Positions 54,935-64,000 of a DNA stretch of 64,000 nucleotides are shown here, in pieces; the stretch's first letter is position 1, and the number at the start of each line of letters is the position of its first letter. The stretch is from assembly GCA_004009845.1 (NCBI GenBank), contig RMBW01000011.1, positions 62,001 through 126,000 on the forward strand, read 5' to 3'. Source of the DNA: Davidsoniella eucalypti (taxonomy: Eukaryota > Ascomycota > Sordariomycetes > Microascales > Ceratocystidaceae). The notes under the pieces are model-generated. The model was given only the letters and a program-made list of their open reading frames with translations. It made no database searches and was not told where the DNA came from. The translations under genes were made by a program, and so were the position numbers.

Positions 54935-56797
54935 CTATACCCTATCTGCTAGACTATCTTTGCCTTTTGACCCTTGGCTGTTCTCGCCGTCTGATTCTTC
55001 AACTGCTTCGCCATTGAGTACAGGTAAATCTCCGTGGTTCTCGTAGTCGAACGTTCCAAAGTAGTCCTCATCGTCGACATCATAGCGGTTGGGAATAGGG
55101 AAACAATGATGCAGCCACACGTAAGTGACTACTGCGGTTATGCATCCAAGAGGCCACGCCATATAGTAGAGATGAGACCAGCCTCTAGACTCGGCTTCAG
55201 GATCTTCGATTCTAAGCACAAACCCTGGAAGCAGCGCCCATGAGCCCATTAGCCATGCAGCAGCTGCCCTCCAGTTGAAACCATTGTTGTACCAGTAGAT
55301 ACTGCTGGCCGAGGTCTCATATAAGCTGGAAAGTTTGAGACTTGAGTTTCTGACTAGATAGTAATCGGCAAACATAATGCCCGTCATCGAGCCAAGGAAT
55401 ACACCATAGCCACCCATAATAGTCAAGAACTTGCTAGCACCGTTTAGCAGTCGCCAAGGCTGCATAACAAAGGCAACGGCAGCCGTAAGATATCCGCCCC
55501 GTCGAAGGTTGAAGTACTTGGGCAATAAGCCAGCAAGGTCCATGCCATTCGACAGCGCGTTTTCCGCCACTGCAATGCCAAACTGTGCCAAGACGAACGC
55601 TACGCTGGCTATGGCCACACCGATACGGGCAAGACCAGAGTCGCCATAGTGTGCCAGAACTGCATCTAAGAAGCGAAATGGCTCCCACAATAGAGTTCCT
55701 GACTGCTCCGGGAATAAATCGACTGCACACGAAGTACATATGATTCCGGCCCCGGCAACTAGAACTGTGTTTAGGGGAACAAAGACGAGCTGACTGACGA
55801 GTTGGTCACGTGGCTTGCGGGCAAACCGAGTGAAGTCTGACTGGCTGAAGATGTGTGCAGAGATGCCACCAATGTTGGTACAAACGCCAAGGATCAGCAT
55901 CCACACAAGATGCCAGCCCTCAGCCGGAACGATGCCGACCACGCGAACATCGCGCACTAGAGGGCCCAGCGAGCCGGCGGTATAGATCGACCACGCCAAC
56001 AACGCAAAGACCGTCGGGATCACCGTTGCGGCGGCGACGGCAAACGGGATCTTGTACTTTTCTGGCTTGATCTGGATCAGCGGCAGACACAGCAAACTAA
56101 ACACCAAAAAGCCGACAAAATCACCGACCGTCATGGTTCCATCGGCCAGCGGCGCCTGCCAGCTGCGGAAACTGCGGACGCCAGGCCATAGTGCCGTCAG
56201 CAAGGTACGCACGCATTGGCCGCCCCAATAGACCTGCGTGGCATACCACACAAAACTCAGCATGATGCGTTGTGCCAGCGGAAACACGGAGCCGCGGATA
56301 CCCCAAACCGCACGCTGCAAAATCGGGAAGCCAATATGCCATTTGGCGCCTGGAGCACCGGCCAGGACGCACACGCAACCGACGATTATGTGGCCGAGTG
56401 CCACAGTTGCCATGGCTTGCTTGACGTTGAGGCCAAGCGCAATGAGTGACGAGCCGGTCGTCCAGCCGCCAATATTGAACGATCCCGTGACTACCCACAG
56501 GCCAACAAAGGACCAAGGGCCGTAAGTACGCCGTGAAGCAGGCAGAGGGCGAGTATCGTCATTCATGGCCGCCGAGGAGAGGAGGGACGGTTCGGCCGGT
56601 ATTTCTAGACGCCTTAGCACACGCCGACGCAAACATGTTGTCGAAAAGGTGGATGTGACATATCGACCACGCTGAAGACCGTGGTATTGTTGTTGAGACT
56701 GTTGGGTGGATCGTGGTGAAGGCAAAAGCGGAGTGTTCTCAAGGACATTGTCATCAGAGGGTATCTGCGGTGAAAACGACATGGTTTCCCAGGACAT
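54935..56797 (-). CDS. NCS1-family nucleobase/cation symporter (Fur/FUI-type permease)
   Basis: A single-exon frame of 620 residues with about 12 membrane segments. Family signatures: SFNIGGWTTGSSLIALGLNV in the first helix, APGAKWHIGFPILQRAVWGI in helix 3, TNIGGISAHIFSQSDFTRFA, and ADYYLVR near helix 10. These are the signatures of Fur-type NCS1 permeases, which import uracil, allantoin, uridine, thiamine or related compounds with protons at the plasma membrane. The 95-residue N-terminal tail and acidic C-terminal tail (EDYFGTFDYENHG, then a Ser/Glu-rich end) are cytosolic and often bear sorting signals. The substrate cannot be fixed by eye. An alternative start five codons on is possible. 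Adenine deaminase and an allantoate-permease-type transporter lie about 6-8 kb away. Confidence 0.9.
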   Translation of the reverse strand: MSWETMSFSPQIPSDDNVLENTPLLPSPRSTQQSQQQYHGLQRGRYVTSTFSTTCLRRRVLRRLEIPAEPSLLSSAAMNDDTRPLPASRRTYGPWSFVGLWVVTGSFNIGGWTTGSSLIALGLNVKQAMATVALGHIIVGCVCVLAGAPGAKWHIGFPILQRAVWGIRGSVFPLAQRIMLSFVWYATQVYWGGQCVRTLLTALWPGVRSFRSWQAPLADGTMTVGDFVGFLVFSLLCLPLIQIKPEKYKIPFAVAAATVIPTVFALLAWSIYTAGSLGPLVRDVRVVGIVPAEGWHLVWMLILGVCTNIGGISAHIFSQSDFTRFARKPRDQLVSQLVFVPLNTVLVAGAGIICTSCAVDLFPEQSGTLLWEPFRFLDAVLAHYGDSGLARIGVAIASVAFVLAQFGIAVAENALSNGMDLAGLLPKYFNLRRGGYLTAAVAFVMQPWRLLNGASKFLTIMGGYGVFLGSMTGIMFADYYLVRNSSLKLSSLYETSASSIYWYNNGFNWRAAAAWLMGSWALLPGFVLRIEDPEAESRGWSHLYYMAWPLGCITAVVTYVWLHHCFPIPNRYDVDDEDYFGTFDYENHGDLPVLNGEAVEESDGENSQGSKGKDSLADRV

Positions 56798-57626
56798 CGT
56801 GTGTGAAGTTGTCTTATCTAAAGATATATGGTTGTGAAGGTCTCATATCAAAAAGGCATGAGCTATGTCTGTGGATGAAAGTCGGTTTTACGACGTAAAT
56901 CTCTCCTCCTATCTCTATTTTCGATCATCCTTAAAAACTGGCACGCGCTGCCCATTTGAACACAAAGGATAGCTGATGTCATAGACTGTTATCTGGCAGC
57001 TGACTCCATCACAGTCTTTCTGATCTCTTATCTCGGGCACTCCAGGCCAGGCCACATGGGGGCTTATCACATGGGATTATAATGTGGTGGTGTAGGATGT
57101 CTAATAAGGTTGTCTGTATGGTCGAAAGGATTCAACTTAGAGATAAGCGAGCGGTTTTTCAGAGCCCTGATATTGTCTTGAATATAGGGTTAGCTGTAGC
57201 TTACGAAATACAAGGGATTCTATCTATGTATTTATTTATCATTTTACGTCTTTATGTGCGAATCTGCCATGCGCAGTGGTGGTGTAGTTGGTTATAAAAA
57301 AAATAAAGACGTAAAATGAGAAATAAATAAATACGTCTTTATGTGGATCACGTGGATCCGACCCTAACTTAATTCCAATATAAAGCCCTAATGGCAGCTT
57401 TGTCTTACACATAATAAGGGTTTTCACGTTCAAGTACATGTAGTGTAGTTATTTCTCTCATAGTTGTTGTTTTCATCCAACGTTGAATTTCTCTTATATT
57501 ACTGCTAAATTGCAAGATAGCGCTGCACTCTGAACAGCCCCAAAATATATATACACAAAACAATAGCTAGTCTATAGGAATCCGTCAAGGCTTCACATGC
57601 TTGTCCCTCTTACTATCTACAGCCGC
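56798..57626. other. Intergenic region with an inverted repeat
   Basis: Promoter of the permease gene and 3' side of the AA9 gene. Contains the inverted repeat 57228-57334. TAGGGTT at 57185 and further CCCTAA words at 57361-57395. No gene seen. Confidence 0.5.
57228..57334. repeat. Inverted repeat, arms of about 28-32 bp, enclosing a tRNA A-box-like sequence
   Basis: The left arm 57228-57255 (GTATTTATTTATCATTTTAC onward) is the reverse complement of 57303-57334 apart from a small insertion. Between the arms is GTGGTGGTGTAGTTGGTTAT, which contains a perfect match to the Pol III A-box consensus but no B box follows. A 13-base direct repeat (ACGTCTTTATGTG) occurs at both ends. Resembles a MITE or a tRNA-derived relic. 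Confidence 0.8.
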
Positions 57627-58724
57627 TTAAATATGCTTGTGCTGGAGAGCAGCGGCGGCGCGGCGAGTCCGACGGCGGCGGTAGCAGGAAGAGCCGGTGC
57701 CCTTAGAAGCACCGGCAGTCGATGTCTTGGTCGGGCTGGCAGTGGGATAAGCACCGGTGGGGGCAGTGGGATAGGGAGCAGTGGGATAAGGAGGAGTAGT
57801 AGGGGCAGTAGGAGCAGTAGGAGCAGTAGGAGCGGCGCCAGTAGCCCCGGTTTTGGAAGCAGCACTGGTGGACGACGAAGCCTTGGAGGTAGCAGTAGCA
57901 GTGGAAGTACCAGTAGCAGTGGAAGTTGAGTTGCCGGAAGAAGAAGAGCCGTTGCAGTCACCATCCGAAGTCTGGCCGTCGAGGTTGATGGTGTGGTCCT
58001 CGCAGGCATTGGGCCAGGTCTCGATACCGGCAGGAGTGTAGCTGGTAGGAACGGGGTAGTAGATATTGATCAGCAGGCCGGGCTCCTCGCCAGTGTATAG
58101 GCCGGGGATCGAGGTAGTGGGCGAGGGAGTGCCAGTTCCAGAGCTAGAAACGCTCAGCTGGGCACAGCCAATGTAGAACTGGGCACCTCCGACAGTACCG
58201 GCACCATGTAGGGCAACGTGCTCGGCGCGCAGAAGATAGTCGCCCGATGGCAGGTCACTGGGGACCTGGAAGGTGAAGTTCTTAGCGCCGCTGTTGTCGG
58301 GGTAGGTAGCCCACTGCAGACCCTGGCCGGTGATGGACGAGGTAGTAAGCTCGTAAACCTTGAACCAGTCGCCATCGCCCTGGTATTCTTGGGCGGAAGT
58401 TCCATCGGGAGCCTTGCTCATCCACAGAGATAGCGGGCCGGGGTGGCCAAGCTCGGAGTTGACAGTGAAGCCGAGCTCGTCACCGGCCGAGACCGGGGCG
58501 GTGTTGGTCTTAGCGCGGACAGTGTCCGAGTTGCCGCCCTGGTTGCAAATCATATCCGGGCTGGTAATGTCGGTGACGGGAGAGTTGTTGACGGTCGAGC
58601 GAACAAACTCGTAGGCTCCCGTAGTGTTGCCATTGATGATCAGGGCCTCGAAGTTGTAGTGAGCCAGAGCACCAGGCAGAGAGGCGGCAACAGCCAGAAG
58701 AGCGGCAGAAGTAGAGAAGTACAT
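57627..58724 (-). CDS. Lytic polysaccharide monooxygenase, family AA9
   Basis: A single-exon frame of 365 residues. Cleavage after residue 21 of the signal peptide (MYFSTSAALLAVAASLPGALA) exposes H22, the first copper ligand. The second is H94 in ELGHPGPL; the axial set is H173, Q182 and Y184 (ALHGAGTVGGAQFYIGCAQL), with the exact spacing of AA9 enzymes. C60 and C187 should form the usual disulphide. AA9 proteins cleave cellulose or hemicellulose oxidatively outside the cell. The catalytic domain ends near residue 245; a long Ser/Thr/Pro tail with repeated Pro-Thr-Ala units follows. There is no CBM1. In this frame the last 15 residues are Arg-rich (CYRRRRTRRAAAA). A neighbouring frame would give a hydrophobic end instead; see findings. 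An upstream in-frame ATG at 58754 is not favoured because it would spoil the signal peptide. Confidence 0.93.
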   Translation of the reverse strand: MYFSTSAALLAVAASLPGALAHYNFEALIINGNTTGAYEFVRSTVNNSPVTDITSPDMICNQGGNSDTVRAKTNTAPVSAGDELGFTVNSELGHPGPLSLWMSKAPDGTSAQEYQGDGDWFKVYELTTSSITGQGLQWATYPDNSGAKNFTFQVPSDLPSGDYLLRAEHVALHGAGTVGGAQFYIGCAQLSVSSSGTGTPSPTTSIPGLYTGEEPGLLINIYYPVPTSYTPAGIETWPNACEDHTINLDGQTSDGDCNGSSSSGNSTSTATGTSTATATSKASSSTSAASKTGATGAAPTAPTAPTAPTTPPYPTAPYPTAPTGAYPTASPTKTSTAGASKGTGSSCYRRRRTRRAAAALQHKHI

Positions 58725-61700
58725 TGTGAGAATGGAATGGAGACGAGTAGTCAAAAAATGAAAAAGTATGAAACTGGAGATATCTTGCGTACAGAGATAT
58801 ATGGCAAAGATGGAAGATGAGCAGATGTATGAAGATGCAAGCTAAACAAAAAGCGAAGATCACGGCTAGCGCGTCGAAAGAATGGAAAAGACTCTGGGTC
58901 TGGAAAGTAAGAAAGTAGAAGATAAAGAAAGGAACGGCAGGCCGGGCTGTAAAGAAAGAAAGATTGGATGCGTGTTGGAAGTGAGAGACTGGCTGGAGAG
59001 GAAAGAAGACAAAAGCAGTTCCATGGTGGAGGCTTCCCGGCTTCTTATAAGAAATCTTGCGTGGCCATCAAGACTTGACGGCTACTAGTCTCTACCTAGT
59101 ATACGGACTAGATGACTTGTATAACGTGATAAAGCCTCAGCTTTGGCTTGGTTCATCGTCCTCGGTGTATTCTTGCTAAACAACAGCAATAGCAACACAC
59201 CCACCCCTTCTTCCCCCACTTCCTTCACAGGGGTTGTAAACCTTCAGACGATAGGTTGTTCTTTTTCGGGCCATCGCCTCTAAGCCAACAGCGGCAAGCA
59301 ACTATAAAGAAGATCCTAAGGTTGGCCAGGCATATAAACGCCGGGGTGTGGCTGTTACCGGACTAAACCTCAAACAGGCGAGAAACCACGTCGACCGTGT
59401 TTTGAGTGTCTTCAGGGCGTATGTCTGGTTTCTCGTTAGCAAACACATGATTGTACTTTTGAAAAAAGAAAACGCCTATACTTTCACAGTGTGATCTTGC
59501 GGGATATTGGCCCCGCTAGCACGGTTATCAGGAAGTTTTTCTGTTGTTCGTCGTCCATAGTTGCTGATCGATAACGCACCACCTTGGTTTGCTTTTAACC
59601 TTGGTTATCCAAGCAACTTTACCCTAGATAAGGATATAGAGAGGTTTCGAGTGCTTGTGGTCTCGCTAACGACAGAAATTCCCCAAATTAAGCACACACT
59701 TTAACGACAATACATGAAATATGCCAGTATACCATGGCATCGCTATATCAGCGCTTTATTAATCAGATCTCCCGAGCGGGTAGGTACAAAAAGCGCATCT
59801 TCTCGATTTAGCTACCAGAGCCCTAAAGATCCCAGCGATCAAACACACTGATCTGTAGGCTGCCAAATACGACTGATCGTTTTATATACACATATAAGTA
59901 CACATGTATACACTACCAGCAACCACACGTCAGTTTTAGCATGAATTCTTCCAGACAATCCAAGCTTCGAGCCGCTTCCTAACGCAATCCTGTGCAGGCA
60001 AAATCCAGTCAGCATCTTTTGTGCTGTCCGAGAGCCTCAACTTCCACTGTGCTATACCAATGCCCGGCCTAGCCCAGATCTTGGTGCATCATGTTGCAAT
60101 CCAGAGACGTCAGAGGTCGCTAATATGCCAGCCTGTACCATTCTTTGATATCCTTCAAGTCTGTGTGTGTGCTGCACTATAGTCAGAATGGATACAAACA
60201 GCCCTGACTGCCCTACCAAGGCAAGTTCTTCACAGCTACAGCCCACCCTCTTGGCGTTGTTTTGTGCTTTTACAGTAAACCGACACGCTGGCTGTCTTGG
60301 CATAGACACCCATTGGCAGGGCTGTTTGCTCGTTAGCTGTGTTGTTGAAATAGTTTTGCTGTTTTCTCCAAAGAGAGGCGAGCGTGTGATATCAGAATGT
60401 TTCTTCGAGGTTCTCTCTAGAATTGTCGGCGTTTTATGTCGTCGTCGTATGTAGGGGCACCTTTACAATTAAGCCGAAAGCATATCATACAAGGCGGCTA
60501 CCACTAGCAAAGCAGATTGCTTGTATAACAATCCTGTAAGAGACGCTTGTAGCCCATACCAACTTCCGGTTCATCTAGCCTCAGCTTCCGTCTTCTGACC
60601 ACTTCAAAACGGAACAGATACTGGAAATATACCTTTTTTTTAGTCGATCCAGAAATACCTGGCTAAGATTTACACTGTAGCAAAAAAAAGAAAGGACGAA
60701 AAACTACTCATCTCTTAAAGGATTGCCGCATTTTCCTGTTCGATACTCTAGCGCCAGCCAACCCAAAACGATCGGTGTAGCAAGGGGGTCCACGAACCAT
60801 ATTATCAGACTATTCAGCAATCTCGTGCTGCTCCTTTAGCAAAGAGAGAAGAATAACCGCGTTCTTCAGCTCATCTTTTGTTCTAGGTGCAGGAAAATCC
60901 ATCTATTTTTACCTGGTAGCTGTGCAAAGTTCATGCTACATTTTTAGCTCTTGGAATAGGGATGATATTGCCTGCCAGAGCAAGGCCTGTACGAAGCTCA
61001 GGCATTCTTTTGTAGGCTCTTTTTGATACGTGTATACTTGACTGTGGCTCTATTTCGGTGTTATAAACCGAGGATTGTGCAATATCGGAAAATAGAACGG
61101 ACGATCAATCATTTGTTATCATGAATTTAGATATGTATAACTTGTAGGATGAAAACCCTATATATTGAGTGCCTAACCCTTAGTAGCATCGTGTTAGTGA
61201 AAAACAAAAGATAATTGACCTCGCATGAGGTAGTTGGTTCGAATCTAGCTACGGAAGTCTGCCCTTATGCTTATGGTAATAGATGCCAGGCAGTAACCAT
61301 ACTGTTCCACCACACCCTGTATTTTTAGAAGCTAGGTACACAAGTAGTTGGTAGATAGACACCGGCCCTTAAGGTGGGAGCCGCATCCAATTTTATTGGC
61401 CCGACTCCCCCCGCTCGATAACAAAACAAAACAAAACTGTTCTAAGAGGGTTTATAATACAAGGAGCTACACAATGCTTGGAGGTTTTGAGACAGATTCC
61501 CGGAGAGGATTAGAAGTTGAAATGCGCAGGAATAGCATATAACAAAACCACAACAAATGCTCTGGATCTCAGGTGGCTGTTGAAAAGTAGGCTGTCCTTC
61601 ACCTTACATTGTATATAGTATTAGTCCAGGGCCGGTATCTTAGGATACCGAGGTGCTACATAGCTATTACTACTGCATAGTTCACCATACTTGTAATCAG

Positions 61701-62016
61701 GTTACTAACTAACACGCTAAGATAGATGGGATCGTGGGGGTTTCAAGCCGATAACCGTCGGGGTTTGATGGTAAATCCAAGGGAATCCGCCGTGAGTTTT
61801 GTTCTTGATATGTACTGACTAGTTAGTTATACTATAACTATCATCTCCAGGTAAAGAAAATGATACAAAAAGGCAGGAAAAACTAAACGAACGTAAATAA
61901 ATAAATAGGATTCTCCTTTTAATACATATCCAAAATCACAGCTTTACAATCTCTCACTCTCATACTCACTTGTTCTCATCTTGAAACTCATCTAGCATCG
62001 CCTCTACCTGCTTACC
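58725..62016. other. Divergent intergenic region, about 3.3 kb
   Basis: Separates the divergent AA9 and adenine deaminase genes. No gene seen. It contains copy 2 of the 220-bp repeat (61438-61658). Just ahead of that, near 61215-61255, a tRNA-like piece carries GTTGGTTCGAATCTAGC (B-box-like) but no full cloverleaf. A patch at 60.05-60.45 kb is less AT-rich and has overlapping frames on both strands without recognisable content. Confidence 0.5.
61438..61658 (+). repeat. Interspersed repeat of about 220 bp, copy 2
   Basis: Same orientation as the copy at 50066-50293, about 11.4 kb away. It begins TGTTCTAAGAGGGTTTATAA and ends near ACCGAGGTGCTA. It lacks about ten bases in the middle compared with copy 1. 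It lies within the promoter-side region of the adenine deaminase gene. Confidence 0.85.
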
Positions 62017-63117
62017 ATGTGCATTGCCTCTGCGGATTTCTTGGCAGAACTGCCGAAATGCGAGCATCACTTGCATCTGGAAGGCTGCCTGACGCCCGAG
62101 CTCCTGTTCAAACTAGCCGCCAAAAACAAGATCCAGCTACCAACCGCCTCGGAACAGCCCGGCTACGAGTCTGCCGAGACACTGTCTACGCTTTACGGCA
62201 ACTTCACCTGTCTCGGCGACTTCCTGGCCTGCTATTACCGCGGCATGTCCGTGTTACTGACAGCCGCCGACTTTGAGGATCTTGCCTGGAGCTATTTCCA
62301 ACGCGCTGCGGGCGATGGTCTGGTACACGCCGAGGTTTTCTTCGACCCGCAGAGCCACACTGATCGGGGTGTTTCCTTTGACGTCGTCGTCGCCGGCTAT
62401 ACTGCCGCTTGCGCGCGTGCAACGGCCGAGCTGGGCATATCTACGCGTCTTATAATGTGCTTCCTACGGGACCACTCGATCCAGTCAGCTCAGCAGACTT
62501 TGCGTCTTGCCATTGACGGGGGCTATCTCGGTCCGTTGTCTGCGAGTCTCGGCGCCGATGCCAGAGATGATGAGAGCCGCACCATTGCTGGCTTTGGGTT
62601 GGACTCGTCAGAGGTTGGGTATCCCGCCGAGCTCTTCACTGATATATACGCCGAGGCTGTGATTCGTGGGCTCCGTCGCACGGCCCATGGTGGCGAAGAG
62701 GGCGACGCATCGTACATCGCTGGTGCTCTGAACGCCCTACACTGTGAACGAATCGACCACGGCATCCGTCTAATCGAGGACCCGGAACTGGTGAAAAGAG
62801 TGGCCCAGGAGAATATCCTGCTGACTGTGTGCCCTTTAAGTAATGTCTGCCTCAAGGCTGTCCAAAGCGTCTCGCAGGTTCCCATTCGCAAGTTCCTCGA
62901 TGCTGGTGTCAAGTTTAGCATCAACAGCGACGATCCGGCCTACTTTGGTGGCTTCATTCTATCAAACTATCTGGCGGTACAGGACGCGTTTTCGCTTAGT
63001 ATCAAAGACTGGGAAACTATTGCTGTGAACTCGATCCAATGCAGCTGGATCAATCAAGGCCGCAAGGATGTGCTTCTGCAAAAGGTTTCCCAATGTGTAG
63101 CCAGATACTCCAACTGA
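62017..63117 (+). CDS. AAH1: Adenine deaminase, AAH1-like
   Basis: A single-exon frame of 366 residues in the adenosine/adenine deaminase superfamily. Metal and catalytic residues are visible: H18 and H20 in KCEHHLHLEG, H224 with the catalytic glutamate in TAHGGEEG, H248 in RIDHGIRL, and D305/D306 in INSDDPAYFGGF. The DDPAYFGG signature and the length are those of fungal adenine deaminases rather than animal adenosine deaminases. The enzyme converts adenine to hypoxanthine and ammonia in purine salvage. Before the start lies a CT-rich leader with AATAAATAAATAG as a TATA-like element near 61900. Compared with its family it has GG in place of the more usual AG after the TAH histidine; this is conservative. 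The downstream MFS gene converges on it, with 121 bases between stops. Confidence 0.93.
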   Translation: MCIASADFLAELPKCEHHLHLEGCLTPELLFKLAAKNKIQLPTASEQPGYESAETLSTLYGNFTCLGDFLACYYRGMSVLLTAADFEDLAWSYFQRAAGDGLVHAEVFFDPQSHTDRGVSFDVVVAGYTAACARATAELGISTRLIMCFLRDHSIQSAQQTLRLAIDGGYLGPLSASLGADARDDESRTIAGFGLDSSEVGYPAELFTDIYAEAVIRGLRRTAHGGEEGDASYIAGALNALHCERIDHGIRLIEDPELVKRVAQENILLTVCPLSNVCLKAVQSVSQVPIRKFLDAGVKFSINSDDPAYFGGFILSNYLAVQDAFSLSIKDWETIAVNSIQCSWINQGRKDVLLQKVSQCVARYSN

Positions 63118-63238
63118 ATATCATTCTTGTTAGTACCAATGTAATAGAGTTTATCGAACCGTCGTTTAATAGTATTAAGATTAGTTTTAGTGTAAGATTA
63201 GTTAAGAGTATAGAAGCTGATGTCCCATATTATGAGTC

Positions 63239-64000
63239 TTATATCATAAATCTAAAGTTAGGGTGATTAGATCCCATATCAGTCTTCTCTTCCTCCGTAA
63301 GACCTTCTAGCCTATGATCCCGTCTGCCTGAAGCCCTTAGTCTATTCTCGCGCTTACAGAACCAGATACCGAAGCTGGCGAGAAGCAATAGGCAGAGCTG
63401 GCCGACGAAGTTGATTGTGTGACCACGACGGAAGTTGGGCGAGTCCGAGGAAGTGTATGTCCATCTTTAGATTACAGGTTAGTATCAATTTTTAGTATGT
63501 CTATGTGTGTGTGCTCTTACGTTGCGAGAAAGCCACCAAGCACACTAAGTGTCATGATATAGGCGGACGAAGCGGCACGGACCGCGGGACCAGCAGTATC
63601 TATGCAATGAATACAATTAGCTGACAGAGCTTCCAGAAGAGGCTCTGATGACCGAATTTGACTTACTATTGAGTGCCCAGGCTAGCATGATAGGCCCCGG
63701 AGGAAAGGTGCCTATTAGCACAAGGTATATCGCCCCATACTTGACCCAAGGAGAGCCTTCATACCACCTCAAGATTCCAAAGCCTGTAACCGTCAAAGGT
63801 GCACAGATGATTACAAAGATGCCACGGCGTTGGTAGTGGTCACTGGCCCAGGCAAACAACAGTGTAGTTACTGTTGTAGTAGCCCATGGACCAACACTGA
63901 GAAGCTGGCTGTGGATTGGCGTCCAGTTGAACTCGTGTAGGATAGTTGGGATGAACACCGACAGTCCGTGAAGCGTGATATTGACACAGAAGAAGCCCAG
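63239..64000 (-). CDS. MFS transporter, allantoate-permease (DAL5) family, C-terminal part
   Basis: Runs off the window at its 5' side. Exons 64000-63667, 63599-63521 and 63464-63239, joined in phase, give the last 212 residues. Membrane segments include TTTVTTLLFAWASDHYQRRG with its DHYQRR loop, IYLVLIGTFPPGPIMLAWAL, and FVGQLCLLLLASFGIWF. Family marks are NTAGPAVRAASSAYIMTLS and the C-terminal block KRENRLRASGRRDHRLEGLT with ending NHPNFRFMI, typical of anion:cation symporters such as allantoate, ureidosuccinate and vitamin carriers. Substrate unknown. The second intron has an AAAG acceptor. It converges on the adenine deaminase gene. Confidence 0.88.

Noticed and set aside
61215..61255. 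tRNA gene candidate with a B-box-like GGTTCGAATCT
   Set aside because: Only a wobble-rich T-arm can be folded; no acceptor, D or anticodon arm is convincing.

Overview
This window is nuclear DNA from a filamentous ascomycete (Pezizomycotina-type), judged from short GT-AG introns (about 48-90 nt, often with CTAAC-like branch sites), pyrimidine-rich 5' leaders, and typical fungal proteins: a PFA5-type palmitoyltransferase, an SFH5-type Sec14 protein, an RRT8/LDS membrane protein, an AA9 polysaccharide monooxygenase, a pectate lyase and an AAH1-type adenine deaminase. Gene density is low (about one gene per 4-5 kb). Most of the rest is AT-rich DNA in which I see no gene.

Layout. 0.8-13.2 kb: a class-III PLP enzyme resembling glutamate-1-semialdehyde aminomutase, a VHS/GAT (LSB5-like) trafficking adaptor, a 2-oxoglutarate/Fe(II) oxygenase, an RRT8/LDS membrane protein and a DHHC-family palmitoyltransferase. 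13.2-17.3 kb: a gene-poor stretch holding a 66-residue spliced gene with a clear TATA box, a 14-bp tandem repeat and short (ATCAA)n-tailed repeats. 17.4-30.2 kb: a retroelement-rich block. It holds a 5'-truncated reverse transcriptase with a probable restriction-like endonuclease end, a nuclease-like/protein-kinase-like fusion gene with a short first exon, a tRNA-Glu relic, a gene remnant, and nested insertions of a short (ATCAA)n-tailed element and a Tad-like LINE, both flanked by unusually long direct repeats. An intact tRNA-Glu(CTC) ends the block.

31.1-47.2 kb: three multi-exon minus-strand housekeeping-type genes: an AWS-SET-postSET histone methyltransferase with an AT-hook, an SFH5-like lipid-transfer protein, and an RRM protein of six exons. 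They are separated by large gene-free AT-rich gaps, the longest about 6.5 kb. 51-58.7 kb: two secreted plant-polysaccharide enzymes (pectate lyase and AA9) on either side of an NCS1 nucleobase permease. 62-64 kb: an adenine deaminase and the 3' part of an allantoate-permease-type MFS transporter. With the NCS1 permease, these suggest a loose neighbourhood for nucleobase and nitrogen scavenging.

Worth most attention: the nested retroelements with 48- and 59-bp flanking duplications, the small spliced gene, the nuclease/kinase fusion, a two-copy repeat of about 220 bp, the possible retained-intron His/Ser-rich segment in the LSB5-like gene, and the tRNA-Glu relic that keeps a compensated acceptor stem but has lost its anticodon loop. 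All exon boundaries were derived by eye from splice signals and frame continuity.
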